The translations under genes were made by a program, and so were the position numbers. This document shows, piece after piece, positions 36,235-46,211 of a stretch of DNA of 64,000 bases. Positions within the stretch are counted from its first letter, which is position 1. Each line of letters starts with the position of its first letter. Source of the stretch: Cupriavidus laharis (GTDB lineage: Bacteria; Pseudomonadota; Gammaproteobacteria; Burkholderiales; Burkholderiaceae). The notes below the pieces were generated by a model that ran no database searches, was not told where the DNA came from, and worked only from the letters and a program-made list of their open reading frames with translations. Location of the stretch: contig NZ_CAJZAI010000005.1 of the NCBI RefSeq assembly GCF_914271435.1, positions 124,001 to 188,000 on the forward strand, written 5' to 3'.

Positions 36235-38706
36235 ATGAGCCCAGCAATGCCGAATGCCAGCCTTTCCCCATCCTTGACGGGCAGCCAGGCGCCGGAGTGG
36301 CGGCTGCCGATCGACGGCATGACCTGTGCCTCGTGCGTGCGGCGTGTCGAGAACGCGCTCGCCAAGGTGCCTGGCGTGCAGGACGTTGCCGTGAACCTTG
36401 CGACGGAGCAGGCCACGCTTCGCGCCGACAGCGGCGCCGTGCTGCCCGCCGCGGCCAAGGCCATCGCGGATGCCGGCTATGAAGTGCCGCGCGAGACGGT
36501 GGAACTCAATATCGCTGACATGACGTGCGCTTCCTGCGTGGGCCGCGTCGAACGTGCGCTGCGCGCCGTGCCCGGCGTGCTCGATGCCCAGGTCAATCTG
36601 GCGACCGAGCGCGCGAGCGTGACGCTGCTGCGCGGCAGCGCCGATGCCGATACGCTCGCGGCCGCGGTGGCGCGCGCGGGCTACGGCGCAACGCCGATGA
36701 CGGAGACATTGCCTGGCGTCGCGCCAGATGCCGCCGCCCGGGACTTCTGGAGCGGCCCGTGGCCGGTGATCCTCTCGGCGGCGCTGTCGCTGCCGCTGGT
36801 GTTGCCCATGGTGCTGGAATGGCTCGGCGTGCACTGGATGCTGCCGGCCTGGGTGCAGTGGCTGCTGGCCACGCCGGTGCAGTTCGTGTTCGGCTGGCGC
36901 TTCTACAAGGCCGGGTGGAAAGCCGTGCGCGCGGGCGCAGGCAATATGGACTTGCTGGTGGCCCTGGGCACGAGCGCGGCCTATGGCCTGTCGCTGTGGC
37001 TGATGTGGCGCTCGCCGGATGCCATGCCGCACCTGTATTTCGAAAGCGCGGCCGTGGTCATCACGCTGGTACGGCTGGGCAAGTGGCTGGAGACGCGCGC
37101 CAAGCGCCAGACCGCCGACGCCATCCGCGCGCTTGCGGCGCTGCGGCCAGACACTGCGCGCGTGCGCCGCGGCGGGCAGGAAGTGACCGTGCCGCTGGCG
37201 TCCGTACGCGTGGATGACGAGGTGGTGGTGCGCCCGGGCGAGCGCATTCCCGTCGATGCCGTGGTGATCGAGGGCACGAGCCATGCGGACGAATCGATGC
37301 TGACCGGCGAGAGCCTGCCCGTACCCAAGGGCCCCGGCGACAAGCTCACCGGTGGCGCCATCAATTTCGAAGGCCTGCTGGTAGCGCGCACCGTGGCGGT
37401 GGGCGCCGAGACCGTGCTGGCCCGCATCATCCGCATGGTCGAGCACGCGCAGGCGGCCAAGGCGCCGATCCAGCGCCTGGTGGACCAGGTCAGCGCGGTG
37501 TTCGTGCCCGTGGTGCTGGGCATTGCGCTGGTCACGCTGCTCGGCTGGGGCCTGTTCGCGGGCGACTGGGAAGCGGCGCTGCTCAATGCGGTGGCGGTGC
37601 TGGTGATCGCCTGCCCGTGCGCGCTGGGGCTGGCCACGCCGACGGCCATCATGGCTGGCACCGGCGCCGGCGCGCGCGCGGGCATCCTGATCAAGGATGC
37701 CGAGGCGCTGGAGATCGCCCATCGCGTGAGCGTGGTGGCCTTCGACAAGACCGGCACGCTGACCGTCGGACGGCCGGAAGTCGTGGCCCTGCATGCTGCC
37801 GATGCGGACGATGCCGATGGCGCGCGGCTGCTGGCACGGCTGGCTGCGCTGCAGGCCGGCAGCGAGCACCCGCTGGCACGCGCGGTGCTGAACGCGGCGC
37901 AGGCGCGTGGCATCGCCACGCCGGCCGCCACCGATGTGCAGGCGCTGCCGGGACGCGGCATTGCCGGCGTGGTCGACGGGCAGGCCCTGCAGCTCGGCAG
38001 CGAACGTCTGCGCGAAGCGCTGGGCGCTGAGACAGGTACGCTGCAGACCATGGCCGACCGCCTGCGAGAAGAAGGCCGCACGGTATCGTGGCTGGTAGAA
38101 ACGCAGCCGCCGCGCGTTGCCGGCCTGGTGGCCTTTGGCGATGCCATCAAGCCCGGCGCGCCCGCTGCGATGGCGCGGCTGCGCGCGGCAGGCGTGCGCA
38201 CCGTGATGCTGACCGGCGACAACCGCGGCGCGGCCGCACGCGTGGCACAGGCGCTCGGGCTGGACGATGTGCAGGCCGAGGTGCTGCCGGAAGACAAGGC
38301 GGCGCGCGTGCGTGCGCTGGGCCAGGACGGTGCGGTCGTGGCCATGGTCGGCGACGGTATCAACGACGCGCCGGCGCTGGCCGCCGCCGATGTCGGCATT
38401 GCGATGTCGACCGGCACCGACGTGGCCATGCATGCGGCCGGGATCACGCTGATGCGCGGCGATCCCGCGCTGGTGGCCGATGCGCTCGCCGTGTCGCACC
38501 GCACGGTGCGCAAGATCCGCCAAAACCTGTTCTGGGCGTTCTTCTACAACGTGGTGGGCATTCCGCTGGCGGCGGCAGGGTTGCTGAACCCGGTGGTCGC
38601 CGGTGCGGCGATGGCGTTCTCCAGCGTGAGTGTCGTCAGCAATGCGCTGCTGCTGCGCCGCTGGCATCCGGGTGCTGGCGCCGGCGAGCAGGGAGCCAGG
38701 GCATGA
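36235..38706 (+). CDS. copA: Copper-exporting P1B-type ATPase
   Basis: Inner-membrane Cu(I) pump of 823 residues. Two N-terminal HMA domains carry GMTCASC (Cys31, Cys34) and DMTCASC (Cys98, Cys101). Eight predicted membrane helices include the transport motif CPC at 460-462 ([12 protein letters not shown]). The phosphorylated Asp504 is in FDKTGT, with TGES, HP (SEHPLAR) and [10 protein letters not shown] also present. Start ATG 36235 was preferred because upstream ATG 36214 overlaps the promoter; ATG 36247 is also possible. The stop overlaps the cueR start. Confidence 0.95.
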   Translation: MSPAMPNASLSPSLTGSQAPEWRLPIDGMTCASCVRRVENALAKVPGVQDVAVNLATEQATLRADSGAVLPAAAKAIADAGYEVPRETVELNIADMTCASCVGRVERALRAVPGVLDAQVNLATERASVTLLRGSADADTLAAAVARAGYGATPMTETLPGVAPDAAARDFWSGPWPVILSAALSLPLVLPMVLEWLGVHWMLPAWVQWLLATPVQFVFGWRFYKAGWKAVRAGAGNMDLLVALGTSAAYGLSLWLMWRSPDAMPHLYFESAAVVITLVRLGKWLETRAKRQTADAIRALAALRPDTARVRRGGQEVTVPLASVRVDDEVVVRPGERIPVDAVVIEGTSHADESMLTGESLPVPKGPGDKLTGGAINFEGLLVARTVAVGAETVLARIIRMVEHAQAAKAPIQRLVDQVSAVFVPVVLGIALVTLLGWGLFAGDWEAALLNAVAVLVIACPCALGLATPTAIMAGTGAGARAGILIKDAEALEIAHRVSVVAFDKTGTLTVGRPEVVALHAADADDADGARLLARLAALQAGSEHPLARAVLNAAQARGIATPAATDVQALPGRGIAGVVDGQALQLGSERLREALGAETGTLQTMADRLREEGRTVSWLVETQPPRVAGLVAFGDAIKPGAPAAMARLRAAGVRTVMLTGDNRGAAARVAQALGLDDVQAEVLPEDKAARVRALGQDGAVVAMVGDGINDAPALAAADVGIAMSTGTDVAMHAAGITLMRGDPALVADALAVSHRTVRKIRQNLFWAFFYNVVGIPLAAAGLLNPVVAGAAMAFSSVSVVSNALLLRRWHPGAGAGEQGARA

Positions 38707-39164
38707 ATATCGGGCAGGCAGCGGAGGCCTCGGGCGTTTCCGCCAAGATGATCCGGCACTACGAGGCGATCGGCCTGGTCGATGCGCCGCCGCGCACCGA
38801 AGGCGGCTACCGCCGGTATGACGAGCGCGCCGTGCATACCTTGCGCTTCGTGCGGCGCGCCCGTAATCTGGGGTTTTCGCTCGACGAGATCCGCGGGCTG
38901 CTGTCGCTGTGGCATGACCGCCAGCGCGCCAGTGCCGACGTGAAGGCGATGACGCTGCGGCATGTGGCCGACCTGGAGAAGCGCATCGCCGAACTGGCCG
39001 CGATGCGCGATACCCTGCACGCGCTGGCCGAAGCCTGCAGCGGCGACGACCGGCCGGATTGCCCGATCCTTGCCGACTTCGCGCAGCCTCACGGCGATGC
39101 GGACGGCCATGCGCATTGCCATGGCGCGGGCGCGTGTGGCGGCGCGGCGGACGACGAACAATAA
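38703..39164 (+). CDS. cueR: MerR-family copper-responsive regulator
   Basis: Regulator of 153 residues. The MerR helix-turn-helix ([21 protein letters not shown]) and coiled dimerisation helix are followed by a metal loop with Cys112 and Cys120 ([13 protein letters not shown]), the same spacing as in E. coli CueR. A His/Cys-rich tail ([18 protein letters not shown]) is extra. ATGA overlap couples it to copA, so CueR is made from the promoter it activates. The two CueR-type promoters nearby are its natural targets. Confidence 0.94.
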   Translation: MNIGQAAEASGVSAKMIRHYEAIGLVDAPPRTEGGYRRYDERAVHTLRFVRRARNLGFSLDEIRGLLSLWHDRQRASADVKAMTLRHVADLEKRIAELAAMRDTLHALAEACSGDDRPDCPILADFAQPHGDADGHAHCHGAGACGGAADDEQ

Positions 39165-39219
39165 TCAGAAACGCAGTGCCGCCCGCGGCGAACGGGCGGC
39201 AACGGGAGGAGACGCGCGG

Positions 39220-40164
39220 ATGGACAAGCCCATGACGGAAGACCCCGTTCATCCTGCCGAGGCCGGGCATTCCGCGCGCGTGGACGCGCCGGACACGGCA
39301 CCGGGCGTTGTGGCAGTGGAAAGCCGGCAGCGCATGCGCGACGGCACCGAGCTGCTGCTGCGTACCTGGGAGCCGGATCCGCGCACCTGTCCCGAACCGC
39401 TTGGCTGCGTGCTGCTGGTGCACGGCCTGGCCGAGCACAGCGGACGCTACCAGCATGTCGTGGAGGTGCTGTGCGGGCTGGGCTTGCGCGTGCGCGCCTA
39501 CGATCAACGCGGCCATGGCGCCAGCGGCGGCGCGCGCATGGTGGCCGAGCATCCCGACGCCTATCTCGACGACCTGGCGGAGATCTACGATGCCGCAGTG
39601 CGCGTCTGGAACGAACTGCCGATCCTGCTCGGCCACAGCATGGGCGGGCTGGTGGCCGCGCGTTTCGCTACCGCGCGGGTGCGGCCGGTGCGCGCGCTGG
39701 TGCTGTCGTCGCCTGCGCTGGCGCTGAGGCTGTCGCCGGCCATGCTGACGCTGCACCGCGTGCTGCTGACGCTGGCGCCCCGGCTGCGCGTGCCGAACCC
39801 CATTGATGCGCGCCTGCTGTCGCATGACGCGCAGGTCGTGGCGCGCTACCGCTCAGACCCGCTGGTGCAGACCACCATCACGGCAGGCGTGCTGGAGAGC
39901 TTTATTCGCGGCATGGCGCAGGCGCAGGCCGATGCGCCGCGGCTCGAGGCGCCCATGCTGATGCTGGTGGGCGGCGCGGACCGCATCGTCGACCCTGCCG
40001 GCAGCCGTACTTTCTTCGACAACGCACCAGCCGACCTGCGCGACGTAGTGTGGTTCGACCACGGCTACCACGAGATCTTCAACGAAGCCGAACCCCTGCG
40101 CAGCGAAGTGTTCGCCGCGCTGACGGACTGGCTGCGGCGGCATCTGGTGCAGCCGCAGCGCTAG
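39220..40164 (+). CDS. Alpha/beta hydrolase, monoacylglycerol lipase-like
   Basis: Serine hydrolase of 314 residues of the Hydrolase_4/lysophospholipase type. Visible are the oxyanion region LLVHGLAEHSGRY, DQRGHGASGG, the nucleophile elbow GHSMGG, a late Asp (GGADRIVDP) and His in DHGYHEIFNE. A 30-residue variable N-terminus precedes the domain, with no signal peptide. The site GGAGGAG precedes ATG 39220. It follows cueR by 55 bases but has no evident copper link. Confidence 0.88.
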   Translation: MDKPMTEDPVHPAEAGHSARVDAPDTAPGVVAVESRQRMRDGTELLLRTWEPDPRTCPEPLGCVLLVHGLAEHSGRYQHVVEVLCGLGLRVRAYDQRGHGASGGARMVAEHPDAYLDDLAEIYDAAVRVWNELPILLGHSMGGLVAARFATARVRPVRALVLSSPALALRLSPAMLTLHRVLLTLAPRLRVPNPIDARLLSHDAQVVARYRSDPLVQTTITAGVLESFIRGMAQAQADAPRLEAPMLMLVGGADRIVDPAGSRTFFDNAPADLRDVVWFDHGYHEIFNEAEPLRSEVFAALTDWLRRHLVQPQR

Positions 40165-40169
40165 TGACA

Positions 40170-41057
40170 CTAACCGCGGAACACGGATTCCGCCACGCCG
40201 AACACGGCACTCACCACGGGATCGTCGCGGCGGCTGGCCAGCGCGACCAGCGTCAGCCCGGTCTGCACCGACATGCCTTCCACGACCACGAGGCCATGCG
40301 CATGCGACTCGCGCAGCGCGATGGAGTCGCGCACGAGCGACAGGCCCACGCCAGAGCGCACGAGGTCCAGCATCGACGCTTCCTGGTCCACGTGCGCGAC
40401 CTTGTGCACGCCGGCCGCGTCCACGCCGGCCTCGGCAAAGCGTGCCGAGAGCAGCCGGTTGTGCGCGGACTCGGGCGGCGTCCAGATCCATGGCAGCGTC
40501 GCGAGCTGCGCCCAGGACCGCAGCGCGGTGCGCTCCTTCCAGCCCTTGGGCGCGACCACGTAATACGAGAACGGCGTGAGCGCCAGCGCATGGAAGCCGG
40601 GATCGGGCGGCTGCCCGAGGTAGAAGCCGACATCGAGCGCGCCGCTGCGTACCTGTTGCAGCACCCAGCCCGACATGCCGTGACGCAGCTCCGTGCCGAT
40701 CTGCGGATGGCGTTCGACCAGCGTGCGCAGCATGACGCCAAGCCGCGTGAACTCGGGGTCGAGGATGGTGCCGATGGCGAGCTTGCCGCGCACCGTGTTG
40801 TGCATCGCGTCGACGGTGTGCTGCAGGTCTCCGGCACTGTCGAGGATGCGCTCGGCCAGCGGCAGCAGCGCTGTGCCGTCGGCAGTGAGTGTGAGGCCCG
40901 CGGCGGTGCGTTCGAACAGGCGGATGCGCCAGGCCGATTGCAGTGCCTTCAGCTGCAGGCTGACGGCCGGCTGCGTCAGGTGAAGCCGCTGGGCGGCACG
41001 GGTGAGATTGCCTTCGCGCGCGACGGCAACGAAGGCGCGCAGGTGATGGAGATCCAC
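40170..41057 (-). CDS. LysR-family transcriptional regulator
   Basis: Regulator of 295 residues: helix-turn-helix at 1-60 (MDLHHLRAFVAVAREGNLTRAAQRLHLTQPAVS) and an effector-binding domain. Divergent from a GMC oxidoreductase gene with an inverted repeat in the gap, so that gene is the likely target. Confidence 0.92.
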   Translation of the reverse strand: MDLHHLRAFVAVAREGNLTRAAQRLHLTQPAVSLQLKALQSAWRIRLFERTAAGLTLTADGTALLPLAERILDSAGDLQHTVDAMHNTVRGKLAIGTILDPEFTRLGVMLRTLVERHPQIGTELRHGMSGWVLQQVRSGALDVGFYLGQPPDPGFHALALTPFSYYVVAPKGWKERTALRSWAQLATLPWIWTPPESAHNRLLSARFAEAGVDAAGVHKVAHVDQEASMLDLVRSGVGLSLVRDSIALRESHAHGLVVVEGMSVQTGLTLVALASRRDDPVVSAVFGVAESVFRG

Positions 41058-41081
41058 GGTCAGGGGCGCGCGAGTGTGCGG

Positions 41082-41109
41082 TGCAATATTTTGCCCGGCT
41101 TATATTGCA
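41082..41109. promoter_or_regulatory. Candidate LysR operator
   Basis: Perfect 8-base inverted repeat TGCAATAT-N12-ATATTGCA, 25 bases before the LysR start and 255 before the oxidoreductase start. It matches the T-N11-A type of LysR site. The rest of the 306-base gap shows no gene. Confidence 0.65.
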
Positions 41110-41363
41110 ATTGACGATAAATCATTGGACGGGCCCGCGCAACTGCGCCAACCTTGCGGACACAGCAGCCGGTACAAGCCGCGCGGAGCGCCCCGGGAAG
41201 CAGGCCGGCACACCCGATGCGAGGCCGCAAGCGCGCCAGCATCTTCACCCAACGCAAAGATGGGACGATGCCGGCAGCCGCTACGGCGCGCATGCAGGCA
41301 GGTACCAGGACATCAGAACACCAGAACACAAAAACAAGCACAAGCGGAGACGAGACGACTCGC

Positions 41364-42983
41364 ATGGAGACCTTTGACTACATCATCGTGGGCGCTGGCT
41401 CGGCCGGCTGCGTGCTGGCCAACCGCCTGACGCAGGACGCGGACGTGAATGTGCTGTTGCTCGAAGCGGGCGGCAAGGACGACTACCACTGGATCCATAT
41501 CCCGGTCGGCTACCTGTATTGCATCGGCAATCCGCGTACGGACTGGCTGTATCGCACGGTGGCGGAGAAGGGGCTCAACGGGCGCTCGCTGGGCTATCCG
41601 CGCGGGCGCGTGCTGGGCGGCTCTTCGTCGATCAACGGCATGATCTACATGCGCGGCCAGCGTGAAGACTACGACGACTGGGCACGCCTGAGCGGCGATG
41701 ACGGCTGGCGGTGGGACAACGTGCTGCCGTTGTTCAAGCGCAGCGAAGACCATCATCGCGGCCCGAGCGAATTCCATGGCGCCGGCGGCGAATGGCGCGT
41801 GGAGGCGCAACGCCTGCAGTGGGACATCCTGGAGCGCTTTATCGAAGCGGCCGAGCAGGCTGGCATACCGCGCACCGACGACTTCAACCGTGGCGACAAC
41901 TTCGGCGTGGGCTACTTCGAGGTCAACCAGCGCCGCGGCATCCGCTGGAACACGTCCAAGGCCTTCCTGCGGCGCGCGGCGGACCGGCCCAACCTGACCA
42001 TCGTCACCGGCGCGCAGGTCAGCGCGCTGACCTTCGAGGGGCGCCGCTGCACCGGCGTGAACTATGTCGGCGGCGGGCAGGCGCACAGTGCGTCCGCGCG
42101 GCACGAAGTCATCCTGGCTGCGGGCGCGGTCAACACGCCGCAGTTGCTGGAGCTGTCGGGCATCGGGCAAGGCGAGCGCCTGCAGGCCCTGGGCATCCAG
42201 GTAAGGCACGCGTTGCCGGGCGTGGGCGAGAACCTGCAGGACCACCTGCAGCTGCGCACGGTGGTCAAGGTGAACGGCGTGCGCACGCTCAACACGCGCG
42301 TGGCAAGCTGGTGGGGCAAGCTCGGCATCGGGCTGGAGTACGCATTCAACCAGAGCGGGCCGATGAGCATGGCGCCGTCGCAGCTTGGCGCGTTCGCGCG
42401 TTCGGACGCATCGCAGGCGCGGCCAAATCTGGAATATCACGTGCAGCCGCTGTCGCTCGACAAGTTCGGCGACCCGCTGCACGCGTTCAACGCGTTCACG
42501 GCCAGCGTCTGCAACCTGCGTCCGACTTCGCGCGGCAGCGTGCATATCGACAGCGCCGACTTCCGCCGGGCGCCGGCAATCGCGCCCAATTACCTGTCCA
42601 CGGAGGAGGACCGCAAGGTCGCGGCGGATTCCCTGCGGCTCACGCGGCGCATCGTGGCATCGCCGGCACTCGCGCCATATCGCCCGGAAGAATGGCTGCC
42701 GGGCCCCGGCTTTGAAACCGACGAAGCGCTGGCCGAGGCCGCGGGCAATATCGGCACCACGATCTTCCATCCGGTCGGCACATGCCGCATGGGCCGCGCG
42801 GATGACCCGCTGGCCGTGGTGGACCACCGGCTGCGCGTGCTTGGCATCGATGGGTTGCGTGTGGTGGACGCTTCGGTCATGCCGCTGATCACCTCCGGCA
42901 ACACCAATTCGCCGACCATCATGATCGCGGAACGGGCCAGCGACATGCTGCGCGAGGACCGCCGGGAACGGCAGGCGGCCTGA
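41364..42983 (+). CDS. GMC-family FAD oxidoreductase (choline/alcohol dehydrogenase-like)
   Basis: Flavoenzyme of 539 residues. The FAD dinucleotide fold DYIIVGAGSAGCVLANRL (5-22), GMC signature 1 (YPRGRVLGGSSSINGMIYMRG, about 74-94), signature 2 (GAVNTPQLLELSGIG) and the catalytic His469 (FHPVGTCRMG) with later Asn in SGNTNSPT are all present. It oxidises an alcohol such as choline or a long-chain alcohol; the substrate is not evident and no aldehyde dehydrogenase adjoins. The start has only a distant GGAG. It is divergent from a LysR gene. Confidence 0.9.
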   Translation: METFDYIIVGAGSAGCVLANRLTQDADVNVLLLEAGGKDDYHWIHIPVGYLYCIGNPRTDWLYRTVAEKGLNGRSLGYPRGRVLGGSSSINGMIYMRGQREDYDDWARLSGDDGWRWDNVLPLFKRSEDHHRGPSEFHGAGGEWRVEAQRLQWDILERFIEAAEQAGIPRTDDFNRGDNFGVGYFEVNQRRGIRWNTSKAFLRRAADRPNLTIVTGAQVSALTFEGRRCTGVNYVGGGQAHSASARHEVILAAGAVNTPQLLELSGIGQGERLQALGIQVRHALPGVGENLQDHLQLRTVVKVNGVRTLNTRVASWWGKLGIGLEYAFNQSGPMSMAPSQLGAFARSDASQARPNLEYHVQPLSLDKFGDPLHAFNAFTASVCNLRPTSRGSVHIDSADFRRAPAIAPNYLSTEEDRKVAADSLRLTRRIVASPALAPYRPEEWLPGPGFETDEALAEAAGNIGTTIFHPVGTCRMGRADDPLAVVDHRLRVLGIDGLRVVDASVMPLITSGNTNSPTIMIAERASDMLREDRRERQAA

Positions 42984-43317
42984 GCATGGGACGCGCCGCA
43001 AAATGGGGAGGGGCCGGGGACCGGATCGCCTGCAAGTCCTTGTCGCAGCGCGTCAAAAACCTGACACATCGTTCATGTCTTATAGTGCAAACCCCGATGT
43101 TTTGCGATGCAACAGGCGCACACAATAGACGCCTGCGGTTGGTGCACCACCCAGCACATGGTCAGGGGTACCGCCGGCAACAGCGGAAGTCGCGCCGCGT
43201 ATAACAACCCGCATAACAACCATCAAAGCGACCCAACGGCGAAACGCCGAGTTCGAACCGATTGTCAGTGATGCCGGGCACAAGCCGGCAGTTCAGCAAC
43301 AGGGCGGGCAGGAGACT
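42984..43317 (+). other. Leader region of the first Liv-type operon
   Basis: No gene. It contains two direct ATAACAACC copies (43201-43209, 43213-43221) spaced 12 bases and the ribosome site GCAGGAGACT of the next gene. No convincing promoter was found. Confidence 0.5.
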
Positions 43318-44094
43318 ATGAATCAACAGGAAACCATCCTGGAAACGCGAAACCTGACGAAGGAATTCAAGGGTTTCACGGCCGTGAGCGACGTCAACCT
43401 GCGCGTACGCCGCGGCTCGATCCATGCGCTGATCGGGCCCAACGGTGCCGGCAAGACCACCTGCTTCAACCTGCTCACCAAGTTCCTGGAGCCGACCACT
43501 GGCACCATTCTCTTCAACGGCATCGACATCACCCGCGAGAAGCCCGCGCAGATCGCGCGCCGCGGCGTCATCCGTTCATTCCAGATCTCGGCCGTGTTTC
43601 CGCACCTGACGGTGATGGAGAACGTGCGCATCGGCCTGCAGCGCCAGCTTGGCACCGCGTTCCAGTTCTGGCGCAGCGAGCGCTCGCTCGACGTGCTCAA
43701 CGGCCGCGCGATGGAGCTGCTCGACCAGGTCGGCCTGACCGAGTTCGCGCAGACCGTCACGGTGAACCTGCCGTACGGTCGCAAGCGCGCGCTGGAGATC
43801 GCCACCACGCTGGCGATGGAACCGGAACTGATGCTGCTCGACGAACCCACGCAGGGCATGGGCCATGAGGACGTGGACCGCGTCACGCAGCTCATCAAGA
43901 AGGTCTCGGCAGGCCGCACCATCCTGATGGTGGAGCACAACATGAACGTGGTGTCGTCGATCGCCGACAAGATCACCGTGCTGCAGCGTGGCGCCATCCT
44001 GGCCGAAGGGCCGTATGCAGAGGTCTCGAAAGACCCACGCGTGATGGAAGCCTACATGGGCACCGCCGACGCCGAGCTGCAAGGCGCGCACTGA
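43318..44094 (+). CDS. livG: Branched-chain-type ABC transporter ATPase (LivG)
   Basis: Cytoplasmic ATPase of 258 residues. Walker A is GPNGAGKTT (about 39-47), the signature is the LivG-type LPYGRKRALEIA in place of LSGGQ, Walker B is LMLLDEPTQGMG, and the switch His is in MVEHNMNV. It is the first gene of the operon livG-livF-binding protein-livH-livM (43318-48130). Ligand unknown. Confidence 0.92.
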   Translation: MNQQETILETRNLTKEFKGFTAVSDVNLRVRRGSIHALIGPNGAGKTTCFNLLTKFLEPTTGTILFNGIDITREKPAQIARRGVIRSFQISAVFPHLTVMENVRIGLQRQLGTAFQFWRSERSLDVLNGRAMELLDQVGLTEFAQTVTVNLPYGRKRALEIATTLAMEPELMLLDEPTQGMGHEDVDRVTQLIKKVSAGRTILMVEHNMNVVSSIADKITVLQRGAILAEGPYAEVSKDPRVMEAYMGTADAELQGAH

Positions 44095-44107
44095 GGGGGC
44101 CATCGAC

Positions 44108-44827
44108 ATGACGACATCCAACGTACCCGCGCTCGAGATCAAGGACCTGCACGCCTGGTACGGCGAATCGCACATCCTGCACGGCGTGGACCTGACCGTG
44201 AACCGCGGCGAGGTAGTGACGCTGCTGGGCCGCAATGGCGCGGGCCGCACCACGACGCTGCGCGCGATCATGGGCCTGACGGGCGCGCGCAAGGGCTCGA
44301 TCAAGGTCGACGGCAACGAGACCATTGGCCTGCCCACGCACAAGATCGCGCACTACGGCATCGGCTACTGCCCGGAAGAGCGGGCCATTTTCTCGAGCCT
44401 GTCGTGCGAGGAAAACCTGATGCTGCCGCCGCAGTTGAAGGGTCAAGGCCAGGGCATGAGCGAGGCCGAAATCTACGACATGTTCCCGAACCTGAAGGAG
44501 CGCCGCCAGAGCCAGGGCACGCGCCTGTCGGGCGGCGAGCAGCAGATGCTGGCGGTGGGGCGCATCCTGCGCACCGGCGCGAACCTGCTGCTGCTCGACG
44601 AGATCTCGGAAGGCCTGGCACCGGTGATCGTGCAGGCGCTCGCGCGCATGATCCTGATGCTCAAGAAGAAGGGCTACACGGTGGTGATGGTGGAGCAGAA
44701 CTTCCGATTCGCCGCGCCGCTGGCCGACCGTTTCTATGTGATGGAGCACGGCAGCATCGTCGAGCGCTTCGCGGCCAATGCGCTGGAAGCTAAGATGCCG
44801 GTGCTGCATGAGTTGCTGGGGGTCTGA
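44108..44827 (+). CDS. livF: Branched-chain-type ABC transporter ATPase (LivF) with Arg in Walker A
   Basis: Second ATPase of the importer, 239 residues. The signature RLSGGEQQMLAVGR and Walker B LLLLDEISEGLAP are canonical. Walker A reads GRNGAGRTT, so the phosphate-binding Lys is Arg47. That would weaken ATP hydrolysis at one of the two composite sites unless compensated by LivG. The ribosome site is GAGGGGGCCATCGAC, and it lies 13 bases after livG. Confidence 0.92.
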   Translation: MTTSNVPALEIKDLHAWYGESHILHGVDLTVNRGEVVTLLGRNGAGRTTTLRAIMGLTGARKGSIKVDGNETIGLPTHKIAHYGIGYCPEERAIFSSLSCEENLMLPPQLKGQGQGMSEAEIYDMFPNLKERRQSQGTRLSGGEQQMLAVGRILRTGANLLLLDEISEGLAPVIVQALARMILMLKKKGYTVVMVEQNFRFAAPLADRFYVMEHGSIVERFAANALEAKMPVLHELLGV

Positions 44828-44914
44828 TCCGCGCGTCCGGTTGCACGGATCGCCAGATCGGTTGTTTGGCAGGAACGGGTGGCGCGCTGCCGCCACAACA
44901 CAGGAGACAATGCA

Positions 44915-46123
44915 ATGAAAAAGACTCGGCTCGCGGCCGCGATGGCGGCCATTGTCATGGGTGCTGTTTCGTTCAACGCCGCTGCGCAGGTATCGGGCGA
45001 TACCGTCAAGATCGGTTTCATCACCGACCTGTCGGGCCTGTATGCCGACATCGACGGGCAGGGCGGCGTCGAGGCCATCAAGATGGCCATCGAGGACGCG
45101 GGCGGCAAGGTGCTCGGCAAGCCCATCGAACTGGTCACGGCCGACCACCAGAACAAGGCCGACATCGCCGCGTCGAAGGCGCGCGAATGGATGGACCAGC
45201 AGGGCCTGGACGCGCTGATCGGCGGTACCAACTCCGGTACCGCGCTGGCCATGAACAAGGTGGCGGCGGAGAAGAAGCGCGTCTACATCAATATCGGCGC
45301 CGGCACGGCCCGCCTGACCAACGAAGAGTGCTCGCCGTACACGGTGCACTACGCCTATGACACCGTCGCTCTGGCCAAGGGCACTGGTAGCGCGGTGGTG
45401 AAGCAGGGCGGCAAGTCGTGGTTCTTCCTGACCGCTGACTACGCCTTCGGCCACTCGCTGGAGAACGACACCGCGGCGGTCGTGAAGGCCCACGGCGGTA
45501 CGGTTGCCGGCTCGGTGCGCCACCCGCTGTCGGCCTCCGACTTCTCGTCGTTCCTGCTGCAGGCGCAGGCCTCCAAGGCGCAGATCCTGGGTCTTGCCAA
45601 CGCCGGCGGCGACACGATCAACGCGATCAAGGCGGCCAAGGAATTCGGCATCACCAAGACGATGAAGATCGCCGGCCTGCTGATGTTCATCAACGACATC
45701 CACAGCCTGGGCCTGAAGAACACCGAAGGCCTGCTGATGACCGACAGCTGGTACTGGGACATGAACGACGACACCCGCAAGTTCGCGAACCGGTACTTCA
45801 GCAAGATGAAGAAGATGCCGAGCAGCCTGCAGGCCGCCGACTACTCGGCCGTCAGCACCTACCTGAAGGCCGTGGCCGCGGCCAAGACGGACGACCCGGA
45901 CAAGGTCATGGCCGAGCTGAAGAAGACCAAGATCAACGACTTCTACACCAAGGGCTATATCCGCCAGGATGGCCGCGGCATCCACGACATGTACCTGATG
46001 CAGGTGAAGTCGCCGGCCGAGTCCAAGAAGCCATGGGACTACCTGAAGGTCGTGGCGACCATTCCGGGGGATCAGGCCTTCACGACGGTGGCAGAGTCGA
46101 AGTGCTCGATGTTTAAGAAGTAA
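44915..46123 (+). CDS. ABC transporter substrate-binding protein (Leu/Ile/Val-type)
   Basis: Periplasmic receptor of 402 residues with a signal peptide ending near residue 25 (NAAAQ) and the type I fold (IGFITDLSGLYADIDGQGGVEA, ADHQNKADIA, GGTNSGTALAM). It belongs to the group often annotated for amides, urea or branched-chain acids. The ribosome site is CAGGAGACAATGCA. Two strong hairpins follow the gene and precede livH. Confidence 0.92.
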   Translation: MKKTRLAAAMAAIVMGAVSFNAAAQVSGDTVKIGFITDLSGLYADIDGQGGVEAIKMAIEDAGGKVLGKPIELVTADHQNKADIAASKAREWMDQQGLDALIGGTNSGTALAMNKVAAEKKRVYINIGAGTARLTNEECSPYTVHYAYDTVALAKGTGSAVVKQGGKSWFFLTADYAFGHSLENDTAAVVKAHGGTVAGSVRHPLSASDFSSFLLQAQASKAQILGLANAGGDTINAIKAAKEFGITKTMKIAGLLMFINDIHSLGLKNTEGLLMTDSWYWDMNDDTRKFANRYFSKMKKMPSSLQAADYSAVSTYLKAVAAAKTDDPDKVMAELKKTKINDFYTKGYIRQDGRGIHDMYLMQVKSPAESKKPWDYLKVVATIPGDQAFTTVAESKCSMFKK

Positions 46124-46130
46124 GACAGCA

Positions 46131-46195
46131 GGCAGGCTCGGGCAATGCGCGAGCCTGCCGGTTTGCTTCCCTCTCCCGCATGCGGGAGAGGGAAG
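46131..46195 (+). repeat. Two tandem hairpins between the binding-protein gene and livH
   Basis: First: GGCAGGCTCG / CGAGCCTGCC (46131-46159, 9-base loop). Second: a perfect 30-base palindrome at 46166-46195 centred on GCATGC, with arms rich in CTCTCCC/GGGAGAG. There is no T-run. Such REP-like hairpins commonly protect the upstream mRNA and lower downstream expression. Confidence 0.85.
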
Positions 46196-46211
46196 ACACA
46201 ACCAGCAACGG

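Noticed and set aside
36220..39825. Minus-strand open frame of 1201 codons opposite copA and cueR
   Set aside because: Its product is Arg/His/Gln-rich low-complexity sequence with no domain. It is the mirror of high-GC coding on the plus strand, where CopA is certain.
46166..46195. CRISPR or insertion-sequence end at the 30-base palindrome
   Set aside because: Single palindrome with no spacers, no transposase and no flanking direct repeat.
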